From Cardinalis cardinalis (taxonomy: Eukaryota > Chordata > Aves > Passeriformes > Cardinalidae): a stretch of DNA of 64,000 nucleotides. This document shows positions 47,529-61,049 of the stretch, piece by piece (position 1 is the first letter of the stretch; every line of letters starts with the position of its first letter). The stretch is from assembly GCA_014549065.1 (NCBI GenBank), contig JACDOX010000014.1:5508380-5572379 (forward strand), given 5' to 3'. Under the pieces are notes generated by a model that was not told the DNA's origin, did not search any database, and worked only from the letters and a program-made list of their open reading frames with translations. The position numbers and the translations under genes were made by a program.

Positions 47529-50500
47529 AAAGGCAAAATAAGTATAAAATTACACTGAAAAATAAAGGTTCTTCAGTTGAGCACAAATATAACATAAGTA
47601 ACTCCATGTTATTACTTAAATCTAGTTGGCTCAGTTCCAAAATACTGATTTAGAACAGAATTCTGTATTATTGTATTATATGCTTTCAGGGATGCAAAAG
47701 AGCAATTTTTACAGGTTGGACAGCTGATGTTTAAAAACAGACATGGTATTTTTCTTGGCTGGACAGTAACAAGAGATAATGAGTCATTTTTGCTGAATTA
47801 ATCTACCTGTCCCAGCCCATTAGAGCTATTACTTTAGGATGTCCACAGCATAAAAACAACACTATTCTCTCACAACAAGTTCATTGTTTTCCTTGCAACC
47901 ATGAAAACTCTATTTATGAACCTTTAGATTCTACACCTAACTCTAGTACAGGCTTTATACTTTCAGAGNAATTCTTCTGCCTTGGAATCCTGAATTTCCA
48001 CGGGTAAAAGTCAAACCAGAGAGCAATCCTTGTGTATTGCCAAAAAAGCAAACCTTGAGAAACATCAGCTCTACCAAACATTAAACCCTTTATTCAAAGC
48101 AGTATAAATCATGTACAAGACTTATTAAGCCTGNCAGTCAGCTAAGCAAAAGTGGTATCAGATATATACAAGATATATCAAATGCCAGACAGTCTCAGGT
48201 CACCCCCACAGGAAATGTCCTGATATCAGTATTAAGTTTTTAACTACAGATAGGCAGCCATACTCTCAGAAAAATCAGAGACACAGATAGCACTTTAAAC
48301 TGAACAAACTTTCCTCCAGCTGCATTGAATTTAGGATGAGGATCATCTTCCCTCCCCATTTTATCTTGCTTGCGGTCACATGATGAAAGATTTGCAGACA
48401 ACCTATAATGCTTGCTAGCTAGCTCATGAGAAAAAGTTGCTAAGTCTGTGCAAACAGCATTTTAAAACTAATCACAGTATAGATCATTACTTGAAAGCAA
48501 AACCCTTTAGCACAAAGGTGTTAAAGTTATTTCCATTTATTAAGAATAAAATGGTGAACTTCGACAAAAAATAATTTTTTCATTTCTTAAGAGGCTCACA
48601 TCTTTGTTTCTCCAAACCACTTTTCCCAAGAAGTAATGCCAAATTAAGTAAATTAATTCAGACATCTGTAGTACTGAACAGATTCCATGTTTGTATCTTA
48701 AAATATAAAACAATTGTCTAGTAAATCAAAATACAAAATAAAATTCATCAAAATAAAATTAAAAAATCCATCTCTTACTTACCAGTATTTTCTGATTATA
48801 ATAATGTCCCAAAAGATTTTCCAGCTATTTGTGACAATTTTGAACATATCACTGCCTTTCTTTTCTATACAACACTACTGCTTCCTAATAAGTACATTAA
48901 AACAGCTGAAGTATTTATCAAATCCTTCATGTTTTTAATTTCCTAAAACCTCCCATTTTATTAGATTTGTGTTTCTAATAGAATTTTCTAATAAAAGGCT
49001 ATTGTATCTAAGCAGCATACATTTCAGCCAATTCTCACATATTTCTGCACAAGAAAGCTACATAATTTCTTGAGGCATGTTTGAGGAAACACACTCTTGC
49101 TGCTAATGAGCCATAATATTGCATGTTGACAGTATTAGTTTAGTGGTTACGATGAGGAAAATAAACAGCCTAAAAGATGCAGTAATTCAGGCACATAGAA
49201 CTCAGGTTTTCACACTGAGCAAATTCTACCAGCCATATTTTTTAACTAAGGCAAACTATTTACTTTGTATCTTGGTTTCATTACCTGTGAAATGAAATGT
49301 GACACTTAGGACACTGGAAAAACTTGTACAAATTTTACTTGAGAGTTCTGTATTAATCTTTAAAACAAAATTCAGACTTCAAATCAGAAATAGCGCTGCA
49401 TACTCTACCAATGATAAAGCTGACCTCTACTGTACCAATATAAACCATTTCACATGGCATTATTGAAGTTACAGATACTATATCTATAAAAATGAACTGG
49501 CTCCAGAACTAAAATCAATTTTACAGATGCCTCAGACATGGAAATAGGCTTTAATTGTTGAAGAACACTTGCACATTACTGACAAAAATTTTCAGAAATT
49601 GAAAAAAAAAATAGCTCTGAGATGTTGCATTTTAGATAAACACAAATTTAATTTTAAAGACAAAGTCACAAAGGCATCAAATAGCAAAGATTTACAAGCA
49701 ATGGAAATATCAGATTTTAAATAGGTAAGAAATCTTCAACAGCATGAGGCAAATAAGTTAAAAGTTAAAACTTTACCCCCAAGATAGCTCAAATACTGTA
49801 CAAATGAACTCTAAAGGAGCAATATAAACTTTACAGTGTACCATATCATGTCCTTAAACTGTAGCTTAGACTTTGGCCACTATCTCATTAGCTCAGTACT
49901 TTCTGCCTTGTTACCCAAAAGAAAAAAAGAAAAAAAAAGTAAGCCCTTTCATACAAAAAATAAAGCTTTAACTACTACTCAGTATAAAGCCCAATACATA
50001 CAACGTATTGGAATTACAACTCAAAAAAAACCAAAAGAGATACTGCATACTTATAACAATATCCTGTTTCCTTTTCAAACGTGCTTATCACAGCAGTTGA
50101 AAATACTAGTCATGAAAACAAGCTTTAATCCAAGTGTACATATTTCTTAAGTGTTTTTACGTCTTATTAGTGGCATGCCTACCTTGAGAAAGGAAAAAAA
50201 TATTCTGAAAGCATCAGCAAAGTAGTATTCCAAGTTCCCCCCCTTCCCCGTGAAAATANTGTGTTATGCACATGATACAGGCCAAGGAACTTGCACATTA
50301 TGAAGGGGATAAAACCATGACCAAGTTAAAGCAATTGCCCCAAAAGTATCCTAAGCAAAGAAACACAGTACATGCCAATCTGTCTCATGTACTAGCACTA
50401 AATAATGATATGTCCTACAAATTACACTATCAGACAATGAATTATAAAGAAATGTGATAGAACATTTTTACAGTTTCATAACAATAGTAACATTTTTTTA

Positions 50501-50688
50501 AGTCATAAAATGAACTTGGCAAAACAATTCTTTCAATACTCTAAAGCAAATTTTTCCTGTACAGTCCCCATATTGTGAAAGATAAATCATTCCATGCTTA
50601 ACTAAGGACTTTGGTGTTATTGACAGCTATTCCAGCAAAACCAAACCCATTTGGACTAATGCTGGGTCTTACAAGGGTAAAGGAAAAG

Positions 50689-50745
50689 GTGTGTATATAT
50701 ATACACACTTGAACATACTATGACTTTTTATATATACACACAAAG
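50689..50745. repeat. TG/TA palindromic microsatellite pair
   Basis: A perfect 20-base palindrome (GTGTG-TATATATATA-type core ending CACAC) at 50689-50708 is followed 18 bases later by a second TATATATACACACA block. The first could extrude a hairpin. It is probably a decayed dinucleotide repeat. Confidence 0.8.
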
Positions 50746-51212
50746 TACTATAAAAACTAAAAGTTTGGTGTACATATAGTAAAGATGTTAAAAACATGAA
50801 TATATAAAAGCATAAACTTTCTTGACAACTACAAGACCAAACTAGCATCCATTACCTTCCTTTNACCAATTAATGTCAATAGGAAGCTGAGCAGCTTGTC
50901 TGCCCTTTCTAATGGATATTCAAAAACAAAGTAGGAGATGCAGTATTCCAGAAGAGTAAGTCTTTTTCATGAGAGCTTTGCAGAAAAGCTTAGCTAATCC
51001 AAATTCCCCTGTATGGGAACAAAACCTATGTATCACTCTCCCTAGTGTTTTGCTTAGGCACAGTATTGACAAGAAAATTAATAAATGAACACTGGAAAGA
51101 AAAGCACTGGAAGAGTTCCTTTTTCAAATTCAAGATATATACTTGAAACTACTTTTAGCTAAAAGAAAAACCAGTAAGTTAAAGTCATTGCACTAAAAGC
51201 TGGTTCATTTAC

Positions 51213-51278
51213 CTTCAAATAAACTGAGGTCTCTTCGTAGCCTTGGTCCATAAAGCCCTTCTAAAATACTTTCAAAAC
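51213..51278 (-). CDS. LCORL: LCORL exon 2 (first coding exon in the window)
   Basis: A 66-base exon: acceptor TTGTCACCAG ends at 51279 and donor GAAG then GTAAAT is at 51212. Two leading bases need a G from the upstream exon to complete Gly. It then encodes [20 protein letters not shown] and E, plus one base that completes Asp with the next exon. The [16 protein letters not shown] block is a highly conserved N-terminal signature of LCORL. No start codon is present. The starting exon, Ala-rich in mammals, lies upstream, beyond 64000. Both forms share this exon. Confidence 0.95.
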
Positions 51279-54169
51279 CTGGTGACAAAAGAAACATTTA
51301 AAACAGTAAATGAAAGGTTTCTTAAAAGAAAGCAAATTCTAGAGAACTGGCAACAAGTATCCTCAAATTCTAAGAGCAATTCCAAAAATTGTTACATTTA
51401 TCAAACAAATATTTACTNCTTCTACTATAGTACTACTCAATAGCATTAGAAGATAAAAATAAGACAAGGCAACTGCCATCTGCCGACAATCAGCCTATTA
51501 AGCCATGCCCCAACAACCTCATTAGACTTAAAATAACTACCACAGAATCCTAAAGGTGGTAGGATTAGCCTCATAGCTCTAAGCAAGTGAAGAAGTTCCT
51601 CTCTTAGCCTGAGAATCAGAGTCATGTACAGAGAGAGGAAAAAATGAAAAGAAGAAAAAATTAAAAGAAAAAGATGAAAACTTTACAGATCAGAAACTTC
51701 TCATGATCTCCTGAAACTACATAATCTGAGCAGGCTAATATTACAACAAATAGAAAAAAAGCAAGCTTCTTTTGCTTCTGATACCATGACAGTGCTCTCT
51801 AGTCCTCTGTATCCGCACAAAAACGTTTTAAAATGGAGGATTAGATAAATCCAATTATTTTACAGATTTACCAGCTAGTCTGTTTAGGTATTTGGTAAAA
51901 ATTAAATACTTCAGTAAGGGTGACGACACACAGAGCAAATCAGATGATTGGTAAATAAATAAATAATGTTTGAAACCCCAAACCCACAAAAAAGCGCACG
52001 ACAAATGATGAAATATGGTGACAATTTAGAGCATCAATATAAAAGAAGTTTGGTTCAATGCAGAAACAGTTTCCAAGTGCCCCCCTTTCTCCTTCCAAAT
52101 AATAAGCTTATTTGAAAATAAGAGGATAATTCAAAGCAGCATTTGAAGGTTCTCATTCTTTATACTAAAGGCCTGCTCACAGCTATTTTACTAGACCAGA
52201 ACTATGCAAGACTATTTTATCATCACACTATATAAAAGATACCAAAATCTTCAGGAAACATCTTCTATCAACAAAGAACATTCAGAATCACAAAATTTGT
52301 TCATCATGTGATGTCCTTTAAGACAACACAACATCCTGTTCCCTCCCCGGAAGTTATATTTACTTTTTGGTTTAGATTGTATGTACACTAGTATAAGGAA
52401 GAATAAGTATGTACCATATTTGAAGCAGACAAGGGAAGCTATCTTAACACATAGGAGCTGTACAGTTTGACAAGTCAGATTTTGTTAAAATTTCCATTGC
52501 AAAGTAATTTTAATATATGGACTATACTGTCCACACTGAATCAATTAAAACCTCTACAAATCTAATATCTGAGCTATAAATGGATTAATATATTGAACAA
52601 TATGGATTTCACTTTCCACTTCTCTTTGTACTTAAATATAGTACCACAAGACAACACAAACTAAATGATAAAACCACTGCCCTCTAACAAATACATATAC
52701 ACACATTTTTTAAATGGCCTACAAGAACTAGAAAGCAAAAAGCCCAAAGCCCAGGCACACACTAAAATTTACCTTAAAGCATCATCCAGCAACTCTCAGA
52801 TTCAATGTAATACAAATTCACATCATATCAGCATTGCACAAATTCCCTGTTCTTCTGGCTTCAAAGGGTTACAAACAAAAAGGCAAGAGAGATGAAGCCT
52901 GATGTTAAGATAGCAATCCTCCAAACACAAGAGAGCGGAAATGCAAACCACGCCGTGTGTATTGCCATTCATGTTACACACTGTAAGCCATTTTAGGTCA
53001 GCAGCTAGCTACATTCTGCCAAGTTACTGTCCCTGGGTAAAGAAATGAATGAAGCAGCACTTGGAGACAACCCTGCTTATTTCTAAAGAGCAAACAGCAA
53101 CTCCTNTTTTTCAGGACTTCATCAATCAAACAACAGGAAGCTTGTTTACCATCCCAGTCAGCACCCAAAACCTCTTGGTCTTTGGATACCCACCACCCTT
53201 CCCACCCTGTGGAGNGTGGTACTTGTTTCTGCCTTTACTTTTATCTTTACCTGCCTGCCCTACTGCCTATGGAAAACCAAGAGCACAGAAACCCAGCTCC
53301 ATAAACAGCAGTTTGTCACAGAAAAATGCAACCTCCAAACAGACTTCCATACAGCTTGTATTAAAGATGACAATTAGCACACTGTGGGGGTTGTTGGGTT
53401 TTTTTTCTTTTCTTACTCTGAGGAAAAGATACCTCAGCCTGCTTCTTTGCTAATTCACCAAACTTAATTCCATCCTACCCATCCAAATGGCTCTTCTCTT
53501 CCTCAAGTATTACAGAACTTCTCCAAGGAACCACCACAGACTTACCCTGCCCAATCATTTGCTTCCTCACCTCTGGACACTGGATACCTTCTTTTAAATG
53601 AACATTTACTTGTACAACCTAAGAACATCAAGAGAATATTTTTCCAGACCTTAGGCTAAAAGTTTCCCAGAAAGCACCAGTGTTACTTCCATGCTCCACG
53701 AAGTACTTATTGCCTTTCAGCAGAATTGATACAATTTTAGTTTAACCTAAACAAGAAGATGTATCTTAGTTTCTAGTACTCACAAATGAATGCCGGCACC
53801 TTTTCCTAAAATGTAACCATCTGGACACAAGNAGTTCAATAAATCTTTGTTTTTCTTCTTGAGTCAGTATGCTTAAGCTAACAGTAGTAGTAGCTTTGGA
53901 ACCCTCCAGAACCTGAAGAGCCTACAGAAACCAGTCAGAAATACACTTTGCTTATATTTTTTATGATTCACTAATGGAAAAAATTTGCTTCAGAAAAGTT
54001 TTCCAGAATTTGCTGTCTCATGGTGTTTGATTGCCTATTTGATTCCAAACCTGGTCTTTCAAAACTGTTACTTGAGATCTGACACCTTCTAGCTCCAAAC
54101 TGAAAAGCAACATTTGGCTCTAGTAACTTGCAATACCCCAAACCGTCAAACTCTCTCCTTCTCTAATAA

Positions 54170-54800
54170 ATTTTATTTTATCTTCATGTAGAAAGAATCA
54201 GCTTTCTTTATTGTCTGACACCTTTTAAAATCCCAGATAGGTTCCTCCAACAGTCTTCATAAGCAGAAATTTGTGATAGAGAGAGTCTCTTAACCCAGTT
54301 ACAAGCTTCCACAGTTTGTATTTCTGAATAAAGCTGTCAACGGTGTCATTTTTCCCCTGTATTAACTCCCCCTCCCACTTTTCCCCCACCACTGATGCTG
54401 CTTTCCTCACTCCGGCTGGGATGGGACAGGAACTCCCACGAGGAGGGAGGCTGAAGCTGTGACCTCCAGCAAGAGGGAGGGGGCTCTCTTTTTCCATCAG
54501 TACCTATTTGCGTACCAAAAAGGCAAACAGCCCAGGAGCAGGTTCTATCAGGTTTGGTATATAAGCCATGGATNACAGCAAAGGCCACCAAAGGAAGCAA
54601 TAGGTGACAGTAACTGCAGGCTCCCATGGGGTTCTGCCCAGCAACTAGACTGGCTGTCACAGAATTCAGCTCTTCCTCTGGTCCAAACCCAGAATGTTAC
54701 ATAGAAACTCTTATGGCTTATCTGGCTGTTGAAAATATCATCTGTTACCGATCTACCTGGCCACCATGATANCGCCAGAAGTGATCTTCAGCAGACTAGA
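54170..54800. repeat. GC-richer segment, possible old LTR or other interspersed repeat
   Basis: Base composition changes sharply at about 54350. A TATATAAG box reads on plus at 54560. On the minus strand AATAAA hexamers lie near 54170 and 54207-54212. Reading on minus, a TTATATA word precedes the hexamers by about 350 bases, which could suit an LTR, but I found no TG...CA ends, target duplication or related copy in this window. Confidence 0.2.
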
Positions 54801-57800
54801 GCTAACTACAGAAGCACAGGGCCAATGCTGAACAATACCAGATATCAACGGAATAAATAACAGAGCTCAGGTGTTGATCCAAGGTGAAGGCTTTCGTAGG
54901 GCAAACAAACATCTGTGGGATCAACAAGTGACTACATGGCTGCAGGCAGGACTTCAGCTCTTATGACATTAGGATCCTTTAAGAAACAGTGCTGATCTAT
55001 TTGATAATGCAAATCAACACTGCCAACAGGCTTTGCCACAGCCTGCAGCTGTGGAAGCAATGGATAGTCTATGTTGCACTAAGCCTAGAGAAAATCATGA
55101 GGTGAAGATTTACAAAAATTTTAATGCAAAGTTGGTCTAGGTTAATTCTGGACAGATATGGTATTGAACAGTTATATAATACAAACTGAGGATGGACAGG
55201 TTTAGCTATACATTGGCTATTGTTATTCCAAAAGCTATTTATCTCCATAATGTCTAAGAAAAAACTTCAGTTACTTTAGCCTCAGAATTGAATTCAGCCA
55301 TCTACTCCTTCCCTCCCCACATCTTCTAAGTGAATGGAGACTGCAAGTATGTTTTCCAAAAATTTGAATGACTCAGACTCTGTGTTAGAAAAATAGCCCA
55401 AAAAAGAATAAATATCATGTAATAAATGGAAGCTGACATTTGACTACCACTTTGAAATGAACCACTTGGTAGATCTGAAGATAGGAGTAGTTCCCTTGGG
55501 AAAGGGAACAGAACATATGCAGGTTATATTAAAAAGTATATGCAGGTTGTATTAAAAAGTTTTTGATAGGTTTGGTGCACTCCACATCACATAAATTTCT
55601 CGATTCCCCTAATCTTGTATATGGCCATATTAACTCCTAAATTGGTACGTTCTTTTCAAANGAAAGTCCATTTCATAAAAGCAGATATATTTCCTTTCCC
55701 CTTTGTCTTTTTGTTTCTTTACTAGTTTTACTTCTTTTGTTTCTTTTTTCTCTTCCCCTTTCCATGTTTCTGTTGAGGAAGCAATCCAATTCTAGGGCTT
55801 TAGCTACAAGGCTTTTTATTAAGCCTATATTTGGGACATTTTACTAAAATGTAACCATTTTTAGTTAAAATTTTAACAAAACATTTTTATTTGTTCTTTT
55901 ACTCAGCACTAGAACACAATAACACTAAATCCCAAGAGGTGCCAACCAAAACTTGTACAAACTATAATAGCAACACTAATGACCTCACAGTAAGCCATCT
56001 AAAAAATCCTTTTGCTTATACTTGCTCTCCCCTCTTCTGATCTGCTGCAGCTTTTCCAGTTTAGGAAAGTATAAGCTTTTTATCAGTTCATCTGCTTAAA
56101 GATAAAAGTGCAAATACTTCTAAACAAATTCACTTCTGGTTTGATATTTTTCTAAGCCATAAAGACTGTTTTATTCACACCTCTGGATGCATACAAGAAA
56201 CAGTAGATTAATGCTTCTTACAGGGATAGAAAAAATTTAAATGAAAGAAGGAGATGCTTATCAAGATTGCTCATCTGATGCACAGTTACTGCTGTACTTT
56301 TCATCTGATATGAAAGGCTATTCTTTAGATGAGATCCTATTGTCCTCTCTAAGTTGCTCTATGTGGTAAGGAATTTGGAAGATTTTGGGTACATGCAAAT
56401 TAAGTTCTGCTTCCTCCCTTCTCTTCCAGCACATCATCAGCTAGGCACAGGGTGAGACTGCTGCACACTGCTTTGAAGGACAGGGCATGCATGTGTATTT
56501 TTATTCCAATGAAATGAGACTTTCAGCTTTAAGCATTATGGCTCTCTGGAGGCCCTGTAGAAAAAAAGAACCTTGAGGCTCTCTAAAACACAATTTTGTA
56601 AACCCACCCAAGAAAGTCAGCAGCAGTGTTATGTTGAAATCTTCACAACTTCTGTGTGCCTAAAAGTTTACTTCCATCACCCTTCACTTTGTGGCTTACT
56701 ACACCAAGAATCACATCTGAATTATGGTAGTTCAAGTTGTTTTACTGAAGTCCAAAACGCTTGTTATTTAACTTCTCACATAAAATCAGGCCTCACCTCT
56801 GTTAAGTAACAAACATCAGTGAGGAAGATTCAGGTATCCTCCTTATTTATTGAATTTAATATTCTCAGCAGAGAAAACAACTAAAAGTTGAAGAAAAAAA
56901 ATTGCACATTTTAAGCAGTGTGGAGTTTAGCCCATTGATGTTGTTTTTAATATCAAAACTAATGTGAAAGTAGGTTCAGAACTGCTGATTTCAATTCTTA
57001 AAAGGTTGCAGAATTTAATAAATGGTCTTTAAAATGTAATTAGGAAAATCCAAAGAATAAGATTACATTTAATGAGATTGAGCACTGTACTGCCACACAC
57101 AGCATTACAATTAAACCACCTTCTTTTATTTTTTGATGTGGTAACAGTTACTGTTACCTTACCCAGTTGTTAAGGGGACCTGATAACTCATGAGTTCAGT
57201 TTCTGTTTCCGAGAAGGCATTTGCCTCTAAACACTTACCTAGTTGACATATGAATTCTAATTCCATTCTGAAGTCATACAACCTATATATATTTTGAGCT
57301 GATATTTCTTGATCTATGAGGACTATTACATAATTTGTATGAGGAATCTCAGAATCTAAAAATCACATTGGAAAGAAATTATGGACAAGTAAGGACTGAA
57401 AGACAGATTCTGCACACTGGTTTGCGTCCCAACCAACACGCCCATCTCCTCTATTACCCGCCCCCTCCACCCCATGCACACTCTAATTTCAGTAGCAGTA
57501 GCTTCATGCCAAGGTATAACATACAAAGTTCTGAGCTAAAACTCACTGACATGACTGACATTACCATGAGAAAAATAAATTTGATTTTCCCCCCTCTATC
57601 CTTGTAACTTTGCCCTGCTTCATGCACCTGAAAAGTTATTCCTTTTGAAAACAGCATGTAATTCAAAACAGTACTACATCTAAATAAAAAACTTCACTTC
57701 TCCCCATTCTGTATATTTTCATGACTCCATTATTTAGCTTGGCCCAGTACAGGAGTACATATGGGGGAAGTTTTGTGGTTTGCCTTACAAAGACAGCTAC

Positions 57801-60800
57801 CTTGGATTAAAACAAATCCTACCACAGACAGAATTCAGCTTGATTGGTTTTGTCAAATATTAGAACTGCCTTTAATTTTTTCTTTTTAAATGTACCCAAG
57901 GCAGACAGAGCACGAGTTGCAGATTCCCTGAAAGAAAATCTTTCACTTTTCAATTTCTCTCTCAATAGTGCTTCAATATTTATTGATAAATATTTATAAT
58001 TAATACAGGTGCAAGGGTAGGAAGCAGTATTTTGTTTTGGCTTACTTTAAAAAGTCATCTGCCTTTCTTACTAGTTATCCTTTTCATAGGAAAGGGGCTT
58101 GGAGCTCATGTTCAGTCATCTTTTAGCTTCTAATCATGTTAACTTACAGCCTTCTGAAATACACATTATATTTTCCAGGTGCAGGTTGCACTCTGGTGCC
58201 CACCATTATTTGCCACTACAGAAGGGAATGGGTTTACCTGAAAAATGGTTATTTGCTCCAAACTCTTGCACCTTTTTTGTCTCCAACTGACAGAAAAATA
58301 AAATTAATTACANCAGAAACTCAAATCCTTCAAGAGAATGTGTTTATTACTCAGCCATCACCAAGTTCCTTTGACATAGCAGATCACTCTTAATTACGTA
58401 GAAAATATTTTATGAGCTTTCTGTAGCTCTAGTTCAAAATTTTGAAAAAAAAAATCCCATAAAATAATTACATCCATTTTTTAATTATATCTAGTTACCT
58501 TTATCCCACCACTAGGATATAAGCAGAAATTTCCTTACAACTTGTTAAAGGAGAATACTCTGTATTAATATTTTATGGAAGTGGAGCAGTGTGTTTAATA
58601 GAGAAATTTAAATTAAGCATTAACATCTGTGTCTATTTCTTTTGCCTCTCCCTTCCTTCCACAGGTCAGCAGCTGTCCTTTTTGCCCACTGTTCCCCCCT
58701 AATCATAGAAGGATTAATAATTTTAGTTTTGCTTATATATTGACATAAATCTCCAAGTCACATGGTTTTTATTGTTGATTGTGGCTTGTTTTAGTTTGGT
58801 TCTACTTACATATTTGTTTTTAAATCTACTAGTACAACAATCTGGAAAGGATTGACTATTGTATGAAACAACTGAAGCACTGAAAAAAAAAAAAGGAAAA
58901 AAACCCCAAAATACAAACACACGAACAAGTAATAACTCAACCACCTTTTTGCCATTTATACAAATGGCAAGAAAAAACAAAAAAAGTAACTTGCTAGACA
59001 GAATATTCAAGACAGAAAGCATGACAACAACAGCAAAAATTATTATATCTTGATTCAAACATTTTATTTTTCCTGTTTGTAACATCACTANAGAATATCT
59101 ATTCTTAAAATACATTCTTTGATAAAGTGTTGGCCAGATTATCAGGTAAAAAGCAACCCATTTTTCTTACAGAAAAATTCTTGAGACTTAATTTAGGACA
59201 TATTTTGCATAGGAATGGAGCAGGGCGGGGGCTTCTGCTGAATATATTGTCTAGCTTGAATCCATTTCTTGCTTACAGCACTAAAAAAGTTCTCTTATAA
59301 TAGAAAGTCCTAACATTTAACTTAAAATACTCATTTTCTTTACCATATTGATTCAGTTCCCTGAGCAAACAGGAACCAACATACCAGAGATTCCAAAATG
59401 AAAGGGAGGAAATCCTCTATTTAGACTCCAATACAAATTCCAAACCATAGCTAAAATGATGCTTTTCCTTCTCTGCAGATCTTGACTCTAAGAACTAATG
59501 CAGCTGAGGACACTGCTGCTGCCAGCAAGACAGGGGGACCAAAACTTGAAATGAGACTATAGAACCACATCACTTCTAACTGCTTACTTTTCACTTAGGN
59601 TAAAAATCCTTGGTGTCAACTCTCTGTGCTGTGCGTTATTGTGGGGATGGAGACAGTGATGAAATATAGTTTCAGAAAAATATTATATATATCAAAAGAA
59701 CTTGCTGTAACATGAAGCAGTTACAAACATTAAGTTGAATACAAAGAAGGAGACTGACATTGGCCATACCTCAGAAGCAGAACAAAAAGAGGAAATGTCC
59801 TGCCTCCCCCCAATTGTTCACAATTTTAAAGAAAAGGGTGGCAGCCAACAGGGCGGGAGGGGGAAGTTTTTGTAGGTTAAATAAAGACTGCAATTAGCAT
59901 CAACTTAGAGTTCAGATATTTATAAATCACAGCAAGAAAAATGAGGTTCAATAAAAAGAGAAGCAGTTTCATTCTCCCAAGTAATCTTCTATGCCAATGT
60001 GTCCTTGCAGACTTGCAAACAGGAGAGCCCAATATGACACCTTTTACTATACCTTCAGACATTGCCAAGGTTAAAAGTAGATTTAATTTCTAATGTAGCA
60101 GCCAGATATTCTGAGAGACTTGTGTTATTTATAATTTAAAAGGCATAAGGAAGATACTTCAGAAGTGACTANGCTTCTCTGTGGATAGGAAGAGAGAAAA
60201 ATGCCTCCAAATGACAGTTACTAAAACTTCATTTCTGTTCTCTCTAAAAACTCTCTTTGAACAGTAATCTAATTCCAGCTGCTGCACTGGGACATTTANA
60301 TATACAATTGGTGTGAATATTGGTGTTCAGCCTGAAGCTTATCCTGCCTTTCTTTTTCCAAGACCCTACATCAGAGCTAGCTAGATACCAACTGTTACCC
60401 AGAACAGTGTTGGCAATAATTTGACCAGTTTATAGCTTGTATCCTTAGAGAAGAAAATTCAGAGGGAGGAAGAGACTGTAAAAGATTACATCCAGCTTGG
60501 AAAAATGCTCATGACTTCCTCATTTGGTATCAATTTAAGGGTTTTACAATATGAGGAGAACAATGCCCAAGAGTAAGACATNGAAACAACTGTCACTTTC
60601 AGAAAACCATGTGCTAAAGCATGTGACTGTTTCTTAATAATCATTTTAAGATTTACAAGAGGACAAAAAAGTTCGGCTATTTTACCTAACAAGTTTAGNA
60701 TTGTTAGACAAATTCTTTTCTTCTCCTTGAAGGTCTAGTCAGATGTTCACTAAACCACAGAAAAAAGTCAAGTCNACAATGAGTCTGTAACAATGAATAG

Positions 60801-60990
60801 GTCACAACGTTGTTTTACTACTGTGCAGTACCACACACCCAACCAGCATCTGGGAGAAAGTCTAGGAGTCCACTAACAAACAGGTCTTGTATGCTCCCTG
60901 GATTNTAAGAATCAAAGAACATTCGGCTTTCCACTTAGAAAAGCTATTAGAAAAAAAACAGTTATCAGAAAACCCCAGTATACTGAGCCA

Positions 60991-61049
60991 AANAAACCCC
61001 AACAAACAACCAAAACCCAAAAAACCAACAAACAAACAAACGAAAAAAT
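60991..61049. repeat. A/C-rich low-complexity tract
   Basis: Nearly pure A and C over about 60 bases, made of AAC, AAACC and CAAA words ending in a (CAAA)n run. Same strand bias as the other A/C tracts. Confidence 0.75.

Larger units (their letters stand above)
45320..51212 (-). other. LCORL: LCORL intron with one LTR copy
   Basis: This 5.9 kb intron lies between a GTAAAT donor at 51212 and an AAG acceptor at 45320. It contains the LTR copy at 46587-47528 and a TG/TA palindromic repeat at 50689-50745. No other exon was seen. Confidence 0.8.

Noticed and set aside
47100..47653. Overlapping frames of 100-116 codons
   Set aside because: They lie inside or at the edge of LTR copy 2 and are low-complexity Ser/Pro/Cys sequence.
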